Source of the DNA: Patulibacter sp040675535
GTDB taxonomy: Bacteria; Actinomycetota; Thermoleophilia; Solirubrobacterales; Solirubrobacteraceae
Reading direction: 5' to 3'
NCBI RefSeq assembly: GCF_040675535.1
Contig: NZ_JBFAPC010000018.1
Location: forward strand, 1 to 51,219
DNA length: 51,219 nt
The notes beneath the pieces are model-generated. The model had not been told where the DNA came from and searched no databases. It was given only the letters and a program-made list of their open reading frames with translations. Every line of letters starts with the position of its first letter. Within the stretch, counting starts at the first letter, position 1. Below are positions 40,487-50,151 of the stretch, piece by piece. Position numbers and translations under genes: made by a program.

Positions 40487-41118
40487 CGCGACTTCGCCTC
40501 CCAGGTCCGCCTCGCGCTCGCGTGCTTCGGGATCATGCTGCTGGTCCTCGACCCCGCGGTCCACCCGGTCTTGCAGGCGGCCGCGGTGGGACCCGCGATC
40601 GTGCTGGCCACGGGCCCGCTGCACCGGCGGCAGGTGCCGCACCACTGGCTGCGGGTCGAGGAGCCGTTCGCCCTGCTGGCCGGGGTCCTGATCGTCACGC
40701 TCGGACCCGCCGGGGTCTCGGCGTCCTCTCGCGCGCCGCCCTGCTCGCCGAGGCCGAGCGCATGGTCGCGCGGGCCCGCGGCGACGAGTTCGTCGTGATG
40801 GCGATCGGCGACGGCGCGACCGTCGCCCAGCGGGCCCTCGACGCGATCGCCACCGCGGGGGTCGGGGCGAGTGCCGGCGTCGCGTCGGCGCCGCGCGACG
40901 GGTCCACCGTCCCGGAGCTGCGGCGGGCGGCGGACGTCGCCCTGCGCGCGTCGAAGGTCGCGGGGAAGACCCGGGCGACGGTCTACGAGGCGGAGCCGGT
41001 GGAGGTGGCGGACGCCCCGACCGACCGCCGCTCGCCCTCCGTGACGGCATCGAGCAGGCCGGGGAGGCTGCGCTCGATCGCGTCCCGGCGGAGCGACACG
41101 CCACGGCGGTTGCCGTAG
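40487..41118 (+). pseudogene. Diguanylate cyclase (GGDEF) remnant
   Basis: Two frames together recall a membrane GGDEF protein. The first (to about 40720) encodes hydrophobic spans (LALACFGIMLLVLDPAVHPV, FALLAGVLIVTLGPAGV). The second continues as VLSRAALLAEAERMVARA, then directly RGDEFVVMAIGDG and GVGASAGVASAPRDGSTVPE, LRRAADVALRASKVAGKTR. The normal stretch of about 60 residues between LSRAALL and the (G)GDEF site, with the metal-binding Asp, is deleted, and a frameshift separates the membrane part. No start codon with a ribosome site was found. The 3' end overlaps the tail of the ArsR gene on the other strand. Confidence 0.72.
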
Positions 41119-41339
41119 TCGACGTTGGCGATGAGGCCGGACTCCTCAAGCACCCGGAAGTGGTAGGTGAGACTGGACTTGGAGACCGGGAGCTCGAACG
41201 ACTGACACGTCCGCTCGGTCCCGTCCGCGGCGCCGGCGAGCTCGACGACGACCCGCCGGCGATGCGGATCCGCCAGAGCCTCGAGCACCGGACCGAGCCA
41301 CAGCTCGCCGTCCCCCGTCGCCTTCGTGGTCTTCGACAT
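40983..41339 (-). CDS. ArsR-family transcriptional regulator
   Basis: A 118-residue winged-helix repressor: LGPVLEALADPHRRRVVVELAG, ELPVSKSSLTYHFRVLEESGLI (the recognition helix with SKSSLTYHF), then VDYGNRRGVSLRRDAIE wing. No Cys-based metal site (ELCVC) is present, so it is likely to sense an organic ligand rather than a metal. The last 20 residues are Ser/Thr-rich and lie over the GGDEF remnant. Divergent from an MFS exporter across a palindromic control region. Confidence 0.9.
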   Translation of the reverse strand: MSKTTKATGDGELWLGPVLEALADPHRRRVVVELAGAADGTERTCQSFELPVSKSSLTYHFRVLEESGLIANVDYGNRRGVSLRRDAIERSLPGLLDAVTEGERRSVGASATSTGSAS

Positions 41340-41352
41340 CGCTCGCCCCCAG

Positions 41353-41415
41353 AGGTACGACTTGAACCGTACCTACGATCGTGGTAACACCTAAGGTCCT
41401 ACTGTGATCGTACCT
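41353..41415. promoter_or_regulatory. ArsR operators between arsR-like and MFS genes
   Basis: AGGTACG (41353-41359) and CGTACCT (41368-41374) form a perfect 7-bp inverted repeat with an 8-nt centre. A second 22-bp element at 41394-41415 keeps the right half CGTACCT and only AGGT of the left. Two sites about 41 bp apart fit repression of both divergent genes. Confidence 0.7.
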
Positions 41416-41425
41416 CGGGGTCCGC

Positions 41426-42790
41426 ATGTCCGTCCAGAACCACTCGCTCGGTGAGCCGGGCGCATCACCAGACCGGTTCGCACCGGGCCCGCCGCGCCCT
41501 TCGCGGCTCGTGATGCCGGTGCTCCTGCTCGCCGTCTTCGTCATGCCCATCAGCATCTCGGGCACCGCGATCGCCCTTCCGTCGATCGCCGACGATCTCG
41601 GGTCGTCGCCGACCGGCCTGCAGTGGATCGTCAACGCGTTCAACGCGACGTTCGCGGTCTTCACGCTGTTCTGGGGCGTGTTCTCCGACCGGCTCGGCTA
41701 CCGACGGACGTTCACCATCGGGATCGCGACGATCGTCGTGGCCTCGCTCCTCAGCGCCGTCGCCTCGAGCCTCGGGATGCTCGTCGTCGCCCGCGCACTC
41801 GCCGGGGTCGGCGGCGCCGCGGTGTTCACCGGGGCGGCCGCGATCCTCTCCAATGCCTACGCGGGACCGGCCCGCACTCGCGCCTTCGCGTTCTTCGGCA
41901 CCACGATCGGCCTGGGCCTCGCGCTCGGCCCGACGATCTCCGGGGCGCTCGTCTCAGCCGCCGGCTGGCGCGGCATCTTCGTCGCCTACGCGGTCGTGCT
42001 GGTGGCGCCGCTCGTCGGCGCGGCCGTCCTGCCCCACGTCCGGCACGACGACGTCCGCCGCCGGCTGATCGACGTCTCCCTGCTGCGCAACCCGCGGTTC
42101 CTCGGCTACGCGCTGGTCCCGGTCGCCGCGGCGGTCGGCTACGTGACGATGCTCAGCTACCTGCCGGTCGCACTCAGCGCCATCCACGGGATGTCCGCCG
42201 GGACGGCCGGCCTGTTCATGCTGCCGATGACGATCCCGGTGCTGCTGGGACCGGCGATCGCCGCGCGACTCGTCGACCGCCACGAGCGCGTGACCCCGAT
42301 GACGATGATGTACGCGTCGCTGGGCAGCATGGTGCTCGGCGACCTCGGCCTGCTGCTGCTCGGTCCGGACATCGGCCTCGCGTGGCTCGTCCTCCCGCTG
42401 ATCCTCCTGGGGTTCGGCTTCGGGTTCCCGATCGGTCTCGTCGACGGCGAGGCGCTCGCATCCGTCGCTCCGCACCTCAGCGGCACCGCGGCGGGGGTCG
42501 TGAACTTCCTCCGGCTCGGGAGCGAGGCGATCGTCGTCGGCCTCTACGCCGCCGCGATCACCGCGCTCATCGGCGCGAGGATCCCCGACGCGGCGACGGC
42601 GGACCGCGTCGCGGCCGGCGGGTCCGGGAACGCCGCGGCCTACGCCGACGCGCTGCACCCCGTGGTGGTCGTGATGGCCGTGGTGGTGGTCGCCATGACC
42701 GTGCTGATCGCGGTCCTCGACCGCGCCGCCCGCCGGCCGGAGCGGCGCGTCGGGATGCCGGGCGCGGCCGACTGCGCCCCGGCGACGTGA
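41426..42790 (+). CDS. MFS multidrug efflux transporter (DHA2-like)
   Basis: A 454-residue transporter with about 12-14 membrane spans. Marks: MPISISGTAIALPSIADDLG (drug/H+ antiporter start), motif A GVFSDRLGYRRTF, motif C region GLGLALGPTISGALV, and the late FGFGFPIGLVDGEAL. The charged cytosolic loop LPHVRHDDVRRRLIDVSLLR divides the halves. It is slightly short for 14-span members. The divergent ArsR regulator and the shared operators imply induction by the exported compound, which is unknown. Confidence 0.92.
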   Translation: MSVQNHSLGEPGASPDRFAPGPPRPSRLVMPVLLLAVFVMPISISGTAIALPSIADDLGSSPTGLQWIVNAFNATFAVFTLFWGVFSDRLGYRRTFTIGIATIVVASLLSAVASSLGMLVVARALAGVGGAAVFTGAAAILSNAYAGPARTRAFAFFGTTIGLGLALGPTISGALVSAAGWRGIFVAYAVVLVAPLVGAAVLPHVRHDDVRRRLIDVSLLRNPRFLGYALVPVAAAVGYVTMLSYLPVALSAIHGMSAGTAGLFMLPMTIPVLLGPAIAARLVDRHERVTPMTMMYASLGSMVLGDLGLLLLGPDIGLAWLVLPLILLGFGFGFPIGLVDGEALASVAPHLSGTAAGVVNFLRLGSEAIVVGLYAAAITALIGARIPDAATADRVAAGGSGNAAAYADALHPVVVVMAVVVVAMTVLIAVLDRAARRPERRVGMPGAADCAPAT

Positions 42791-42800
42791 GCTGCGGCGG

Positions 42801-43421
42801 TCACCCGCCGCGGCGCTGGCAGTCGATCGCCCGCAGCTGCCGCTGCACGCCGGGCTCGGTCAGGCGGTAGTCGTCGCCCTGGCGGAGCACCGGGCGGCGG
42901 TGGTAGGTCGACCCGTACTGGTAGTGGGCGCTGTTCGACAGCAGCGGCCGCAGCGTCACCGGGAGTCGCTGCCCGATCCGCACGCGATCGAGGCGCCGCA
43001 GCTCGCGCGCGCTGTTCTGCCCCGGGTCGACGTAGAGGACGACGCAGTGCTGCGGCCGGTAGCGCTTCGCGTACAGGAGGTCCTGGGCGTTCTCGTAGAT
43101 CGGCGCGCCCCCGACGCTGTACTCGCCCGTGATCCGCGCGGCGCCCTCGTCCTCGGCGAACGTCGAGGCGAAGTGCACGCGCGTGAGCATGAAGACCACC
43201 GCGTAGGCGTACGTCGTGCGGCCGTAGTCGCCGTAGCGGGCGTGCGTGGGCCGCAGCCGGTAGACCTGCGGGCCGTGCAGCAGGCGGTTGGGCGCGGGCT
43301 TCGCCACCGCCGCGGCCCGCGCGACGGCGGGGCGGTCGCCGCCGGTGATCGTCACCCCGGCGAGGGCGACCAGGACGGCGGCCGTCGAGATCAGTCGGAT
43401 GCGTCGACGCGGATGCGGCAT
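42801..43421 (-). CDS. Secreted hypothetical protein
   Basis: A 206-residue protein with a signal peptide (MPHPRRRIRLISTAAVLVALAG) fixing the start at 43421; an AGGAG site lies 9 nt upstream and TACGGT further up. The mature part shows strands such as YAVVFMLTRVHFAST, ARITGEYSVGGAPIYE and HCVVLYVDPGQNS, with two Cys (one in the C-terminal AIDCQRRGG). No family is recognised. It ends 10 nt from the convergent MFS gene and has no same-strand neighbour close by. Confidence 0.72.
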   Translation of the reverse strand: MPHPRRRIRLISTAAVLVALAGVTITGGDRPAVARAAAVAKPAPNRLLHGPQVYRLRPTHARYGDYGRTTYAYAVVFMLTRVHFASTFAEDEGAARITGEYSVGGAPIYENAQDLLYAKRYRPQHCVVLYVDPGQNSARELRRLDRVRIGQRLPVTLRPLLSNSAHYQYGSTYHRRPVLRQGDDYRLTEPGVQRQLRAIDCQRRGG

Positions 43422-43545
43422 GGGGACTCCTGGGACGGGACTGCTCCACCGTAGTCCTCGCCGCCGCCCGCGGGTGCCGGACCGCCGGCGGCGCCGGCGC
43501 GGATTGGCGCGACCACGGTCCGGGACCGCCAGGGGTGGACCGGCG

Positions 43546-43899
43546 GTGCGCCGCCCGGCCGGCCGACGCCGCGGCGAGGACGTCACGGCCTCGGGCCTCC
43601 TGGCCGTGCTCGCCCCGGACCTGCTCCCGGACGAGCCGCCCGAGGAGCCCGACGACGCGCGCTGGGGCCTCGAGGACGCCCGCGTCGACGAGGCGCGCGG
43701 CGAGCTCGTCCTGCTCCTGGCCGAGGACCCCTGGGACACCGAGCACGACGCGGACCCGAACCGCTGGGGCCCGGAGCACGACGCCGACGACCACCCCCGT
43801 GCGGTCGTGATCACCCTGCCGCTGGACGGCGACGGCGCCCTCCGCCTGCTCGCCCGGGAGCAGCGGAGCCCCGGGCACCACGTGGCGTTCGCGCTCTGA
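43546..43899 (+). CDS. Small acidic hypothetical protein
   Basis: About 117 residues from GTG 43546, very acidic after the first 12 residues (LLPDEPPEEPDDARWGLEDA, DPWDTEHDADPNRWGPEHDA). Third-position GC is near complete throughout. The duplicated W/D-rich phrases are notable. The C-terminal AVVITLPLDGDGALRLLARE looks like a strand-helix end. No family recognised. The start is uncertain: the frame stays open upstream but is Arg-rich there. It converges with the UvrA-like gene. Confidence 0.6.
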   Translation: MRRPAGRRRGEDVTASGLLAVLAPDLLPDEPPEEPDDARWGLEDARVDEARGELVLLLAEDPWDTEHDADPNRWGPEHDADDHPRAVVITLPLDGDGALRLLAREQRSPGHHVAFAL

Positions 43900-43973
43900 C
43901 GGGCCGCGCCGTGGCGCACACGTGAGGCCCGGCGACGCGTCCGGCGTCCGGCCGTCGTGCTCCCGTCGCGGCC

Positions 43974-46337
<2,364 letters not shown>

Positions 46338-46500
46338 GCCACGCCCACCGGGCCCCGACCCCGGGTCTCGGGACGGTCGCCGTCGTCGGCGCGACGCCAC
46401 CGGCGACGACGGCGTTCGTCATCGGCTCGCGTCTGCGCGGGTCGCAGACGCGTGGCGCGAGGCGGACGCCGGTCGGTGGTCGGCGGGCACGACGCGGAGC

Positions 46501-46618
46501 CCGGCCACGCCGACCAGGAAAGCTTCCCGCCAGGTACCAATCCTGGTCCCCACCGGGCCCGGCCGGCCGCCCCGGCCACGCCGACCAGGAAACCTTCCTG
46601 CCAGGTACCGAATCCGGT
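46501..46618. repeat. Two copies of a ~47-bp intergenic repeat
   Basis: Copies at 46501-46547 and 46572-46618 (71-bp period) share CCGGCCACGCCGACCAGGAA, a small hairpin (CAGGAA/TTCCTG in copy 2), CCAGGTACC and AATCC. A third, shorter relative near 46657-46677 keeps the flanks (CCGGGCACGCTGAC and GAATCC) without the hairpin core. The 377-bp gap between the UvrA-like and sigma genes holds nothing else recognised. It may be a REP-like dispersed element. Confidence 0.75.
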
Positions 46619-46679
46619 GCCGGCCGCCCGGGCGCCTGACGCCTCGCGACGGCGGGCCGGGCACGCTGACGAATCCGTC

Positions 46680-46714
46680 GTCACAAACCGGACGGCGTCC
46701 GCAAGTACGAGACG
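46680..46714 (+). promoter_or_regulatory. GTCACA promoter of sigma gene at 46715
   Basis: CGTCGTCACA ends at 46685, 29 nt before the ATG; AAGTAC lies at -12 to -7. The register fits a leaderless transcript with GTCACA as the -35 box. Confidence 0.62.
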
Positions 46715-47263
46715 ATGGCCGCCATCGCCCCACGACTCTCGACCGACGCGGCGCTGCTCCGGGGTGACGCCGATGCGTTCGCCGCGTTCTACCGGCGTCA
46801 CGAGGACGCGGTCCTGCGGTACTTCCTGCGCCGCGTGCGGCGCGCGGACGTCGCCGCGGACCTGACCGCCGAGACGTTCGCCGGGGCGCTGGCCGGCCGG
46901 CGGTCGTTCGACCCCGAGCTGGGCGACGCGCGCGGCTGGCTGTTCGGCATCGCCCGGCACCTGCTGGCCCGCAGCCTCGAGCGCGGGCGGGTGGAGGACG
47001 AGGCGCGCCGGCGACTGGCGATGGAGCCGGTCGTGGTGGACGACGCCGCGCTGCGCCGGATCGACGAGCTCGGACGGGCCGACGCCCTCACGAGCCTCGC
47101 CGTGCTGCCCGACGAACAGCGCGTCGCGATCGAGGGCCGCGTCCTGGACGGCGACACCTACGCCACGCTGGCCGAGCGCCTGGAGTGCTCGGAGAGCGTC
47201 GTCCGCCAACGCGTCAGCCGCGGTCTGAAGACCCTGCGAGCACGACTGGAGCGCACCCGATGA
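46715..47263 (+). CDS. ECF-type sigma factor (GTCACA/RQRV subgroup)
   Basis: A 182-residue sigma factor. Region 2: DADAFAAFYRRHEDAVLRYF, DLTAETFAGALAGRRSF, ARGWLFGIARHLLARSLERG. Region 4: LPDEQRVAIEGRVLDGDTYATLAERLECSESVVRQRVSRGL. The recognition helix CSESVVRQRVSRGL is nearly the same as at 31598 and 37884. The gene stop overlaps the partner start by ATGA. No other in-frame start competes with the ATG. Confidence 0.9.
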   Translation: MAAIAPRLSTDAALLRGDADAFAAFYRRHEDAVLRYFLRRVRRADVAADLTAETFAGALAGRRSFDPELGDARGWLFGIARHLLARSLERGRVEDEARRRLAMEPVVVDDAALRRIDELGRADALTSLAVLPDEQRVAIEGRVLDGDTYATLAERLECSESVVRQRVSRGLKTLRARLERTR

Positions 47264-48153
47264 GCCGCCTCCCCGACCTCGAGCGGGCCCTCCACGCGGC
47301 CGCCCGGCGCCTCGACGACGAGCCGGACGCGACGCCCGCCCGCAGCCGCTGGCGCCGCACCCGCCTGCCGCTGCTGGTGTCCGTCGGCACCCTCGCGGTC
47401 GCCGGTGGGGCGATCGCCGCCACCGGCGCGCTGAGCACCGGGGACCCGGTGCCGCCCGACCCGCAGGCGCGGCCGGCCGGCTGGAGCGGGCCCGACCCGG
47501 GGAGCGAGCGCGTCATCGGGTCGGTCAGCGCCAAGGACCCCGACGGGGGGCCCGACTGGGGCATCCGCATCTACTCCCCCAGGCGCCCCCGCGGCATCGT
47601 CTGCACCGGCATCGGCCGGGTGCAGGACGACACGATCGGCGTGGTCGGTCGCGACGGGGTCTTCCACGACGACGGCCGCTTCCACCCGCTCCCGCCGGAG
47701 GCGTCGCAGAGCGGCACGTGCGGCGGCACCGGCGGTGGCCACCTGTACCAGGGCGGCGACGGCCCGTCCGTCCCCGCCAGCGGCTACACCGGCCGGCCCG
47801 GCAGCTCGATCGGCGGCTGCAAGGAGTTCGTCAAGGACCCCATGAGGACCCAGTCGAAGTGGACCCGCCGGCGCCTCCGGAACGTGCCGGTCTGCGACCC
47901 CGCGGGCCAGCGGATCGTCAAGTGGGGGTTCGCCGGACCGGACGCGCGCAAGGTCACCTACGTCACGGGCGGGACCAAGCACGTCCAGGAGGTCTCCTCC
48001 GACGACGACGGCGCGTACATCTTCGTGCTGCGACCGAAGGACGCCGGGCGCGGTCCGCGGACCCTCACGATCACGCGGAAGGACGGCTCGCTCTGCGACC
48101 CGGCCACCATGTCCTGCATCCCGACCGTCGGCCCGACGGGGAGCGACGGATAG
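47260..48153 (+). CDS. Single-span membrane protein, putative sigma-factor partner
   Basis: A 297-residue protein. N-terminal SRLPDLERALHAAARRLDDE is the shared partner helix; after a basic patch (RSRWRRTR) comes one span (LPLLVSVGTLAVAGGAIAAT). The outer domain has six Cys (RGIVCTG, SGTCGG, GGCKEF, VPVCDPAG, SLCDPATMSC), likely in disulfides, and Gly-rich turns. It ends in a strand pair RTLTITRKDGSLCDP. No zinc anti-sigma motif. Function as sensor or anti-sigma is inferred from gene coupling. Confidence 0.75.
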   Translation: MSRLPDLERALHAAARRLDDEPDATPARSRWRRTRLPLLVSVGTLAVAGGAIAATGALSTGDPVPPDPQARPAGWSGPDPGSERVIGSVSAKDPDGGPDWGIRIYSPRRPRGIVCTGIGRVQDDTIGVVGRDGVFHDDGRFHPLPPEASQSGTCGGTGGGHLYQGGDGPSVPASGYTGRPGSSIGGCKEFVKDPMRTQSKWTRRRLRNVPVCDPAGQRIVKWGFAGPDARKVTYVTGGTKHVQEVSSDDDGAYIFVLRPKDAGRGPRTLTITRKDGSLCDPATMSCIPTVGPTGSDG

Positions 48154-48234
48154 ACGCCGCCGCCGGGTGGCCGGCGCCGAGCGGGTGACGGCGGCCCTCC
48201 CGATCCGCGGCAGACCCCGCCCGTGAGATCCGTC

Positions 48235-48269
48235 GTCACAGGATCGAGCCGCGCGCGTACTTCCCTTCG
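48235..48269 (+). promoter_or_regulatory. GTCACA promoter of sigma gene at 48270
   Basis: CGTCGTCACA ends at 48240, 29 nt before the ATG, and is followed by GGATCG as at the 37884 gene. TACTTC lies at -12 to -7. Same layout as the other three. Confidence 0.62.
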
Positions 48270-48812
48270 ATGGCCTCCGAACCCACCGACGCCGAGCTCC
48301 TCGCCGGCGGGAGCCCAGCGGACTTCGAGACGTTCTACGTCCGCAACGTCGACCTGCTGACGCGCTACGTCGCGCGTCGCTCGCCCCGTCCGGACCTGAC
48401 GCTCGACGTCGTCGCCGAGACATTCGCCCGGGCCCTGGAGCACCGAACGTCCTACGCGCCGGACCGTGCACCCGCCGCCGCGTGGCTGATGCGGATCGCC
48501 CGGAACATCCTGATCGACGCGTCCCGCCGCGGCCGCGTCGCCGACGACACCCGGCGGGCCCTGCGGATGCAGCCGATCGACCTCGACGACGCCGACCTGC
48601 TCGCGATCCAGCGGCGGGGGTCCGGGTCGGTGGTCGAGGCCCTCGAGCGGCTCCCCGCCGACCAGGCCGAGGCGGTCCGCAGGCGCGTCCTCGACGACGA
48701 GCCCTACGACGCGATCGCCGTCGAGACCGGGTGCTCGGAGCAGGTCGCCCGCCAGCGCGTGCACCGAGGACTGCGCACCCTCCGCAGCCGCACGAAGGAG
48801 CAGAACGCATGA
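48270..48812 (+). CDS. ECF-type sigma factor (GTCACA/RQRV subgroup)
   Basis: A 180-residue sigma factor. Region 2: SPADFETFYVRNVDLLTRYV, LDVVAETFARALEHRTSY, AAWLMRIARNILIDASRRG. Region 4: LPADQAEAVRRRVLDDEPYDAIAVETGCSEQVARQRVHRGL. The helix CSEQVARQRVHRGL fits the GTCACA subgroup. It lies 116 nt after the previous sigma/partner cassette, so two cassettes are in tandem. Stop overlaps the next start by ATGA. Confidence 0.9.
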   Translation: MASEPTDAELLAGGSPADFETFYVRNVDLLTRYVARRSPRPDLTLDVVAETFARALEHRTSYAPDRAPAAAWLMRIARNILIDASRRGRVADDTRRALRMQPIDLDDADLLAIQRRGSGSVVEALERLPADQAEAVRRRVLDDEPYDAIAVETGCSEQVARQRVHRGLRTLRSRTKEQNA

Positions 48813-49948
48813 GCCGCCCCGACGACCCCTTCGACCGTCTCCGCGCCGAGCTCCGCACCGCGGCCGAGCACCGGGCCGGCGAGCGGGCGCCCGCCGCCGC
48901 GCCCGCCGCATCCGCCCGCCAGGCGGGTCGCCTCGGCCGCGTCTCGCGCCGGTCGGGACTGATCGCGGTCGTCACCACCGCGGTGGTCGCGTCGGCCGCC
49001 GCCGCGGCGGTCGTCGCCACGGGCGGCTCCCCGTCGGCCCCGTCCGCCGGGCCGCTCACCCGCGCGACGCCTGAGACGACGAGGACCGGCGGACCGGCGG
49101 ACCCGGGACCGCCGTCCCGGTACGCGATCCACATCAGCCCGGACCTGCGCGTGGGACAGACCGGCTGGTGCACCTCGCTGACGGTTCGCGCCGCGTCGAG
49201 AGACCGGTCGTTCGGCGGCGCCGGCTGCGGGCCGGCCGCGACGACCTCCCAGCCGTTCATCGCCGGCGGGTACACGTCCGTCCCGGGGGGCCGCCTGACC
49301 TACGCGATCGTCGACGACACGATCTCGGTGCTGCGACTCCGGTCCGGACGCCGGGTGGTCCCCCGGCCCGGCGGGGGCATCCCCGACGGCTGGCGCGTCA
49401 TCGTCCTGCTGCCCGGTGAGAACGACCGGCACGCGGCGTACCTGCGGGCCGACGGCAGCCTGGTCGACACCGGCATCGGTCCCGGCCGCTTCGCCCGCGG
49501 GCAGCGCAGCGGGACCACCGACGGCCCGCCGCCCGACGGCAGCGCCTGCCGCGTCGTCGCGCCGCCGACCGCGACCGTCCTGCGCTCGCGCGCGATCCGG
49601 GGCGCTCCGGTGCCGGAGCCCGGCGTCAACGGCCGTGCGTTCCTCCCGTGCGCGAGCGCGCTGGTCCGCACGCCCGGAGGCGACGTCACCGCGACGGTGC
49701 TGCTCGACGCCGCGAGGCCCGGGTCCCCGCCCGCCGGCCTGCCGGGGGCCACGGCGGTGCCCGGCCACCCCGGCGTCGTCGGCACCGACCCGTCGATCAT
49801 CGGTGAGGCGCGGATCGTCGCCCGGCGGGTCGGCAACGCCTGGCTGGTCGTCCAGTCGGGCGACGCGAGCGAGCTCTTCGCCCGTCCGAAGCGGCGGGCG
49901 ACCGATCTCGAGGGGACGCTCGAGGACCTCGGCGCGACGGCGCCGTGA
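48809..49948 (+). CDS. Single-span membrane protein, putative sigma-factor partner
   Basis: A 379-residue protein. N-terminal DDPFDRLRAELRTAAEHRAG is the shared helix; an Ala-rich linker and span (GLIAVVTTAVVASAAAAAVVA) follow. The outer domain matches that of the protein at 4922 along its length: QTGWCTSLTVRA with TVGWCTVITLSD, YAIVDDTISV with YAIVDHRIAA, IPDGWRVIVLLPG with LPAGWRSIVVVQA, VNGRAFLPCASA with VNGRAFLSCASA, and TATVLLDAA. The conserved Cys pairs suggest disulfides. Its sigma factor, however, belongs to a different subgroup from the one at 4348, so sensor and sigma have been re-paired. Confidence 0.78.
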   Translation: MSRPDDPFDRLRAELRTAAEHRAGERAPAAAPAASARQAGRLGRVSRRSGLIAVVTTAVVASAAAAAVVATGGSPSAPSAGPLTRATPETTRTGGPADPGPPSRYAIHISPDLRVGQTGWCTSLTVRAASRDRSFGGAGCGPAATTSQPFIAGGYTSVPGGRLTYAIVDDTISVLRLRSGRRVVPRPGGGIPDGWRVIVLLPGENDRHAAYLRADGSLVDTGIGPGRFARGQRSGTTDGPPPDGSACRVVAPPTATVLRSRAIRGAPVPEPGVNGRAFLPCASALVRTPGGDVTATVLLDAARPGSPPAGLPGATAVPGHPGVVGTDPSIIGEARIVARRVGNAWLVVQSGDASELFARPKRRATDLEGTLEDLGATAP

Positions 49949-49978
49949 CGTCCTCCCGCCACGCGGTCGTGGCGTGGT

Positions 49979-50098
49979 TCAGAGCAGAAACACCACGACC
50001 GCGCTGACGATGATCGTCAGCATCACGCCGTAGATCGCCCAGCGGAGCCCCTTCGGCAGCAGCCCGAAGAGGACCTCGGTGAGGACGTCGAACGTCAT
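49979..50098 (-). CDS. Very small membrane protein
   Basis: A 39-residue frame: MTFDVLTEVLFGLLPKGLRWAIYGVMLTII (in part) ending AVVVFLL, one membrane helix preceded by an amphipathic stretch. High third-position GC and a true hydrophobic composition, unlike the Arg-rich noise frames, support coding. There is no strong ribosome site. It follows the beta-propeller gene on the same strand by 53 nt and may share its transcript. Confidence 0.45.
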   Translation of the reverse strand: MTFDVLTEVLFGLLPKGLRWAIYGVMLTIIVSAVVVFLL

Positions 50099-50151
50099 CG
50101 CCGGCGGGGAGGCTGCCCCGCCGTCCTCGGCGCGAATCGGCCGCCGCGCCG

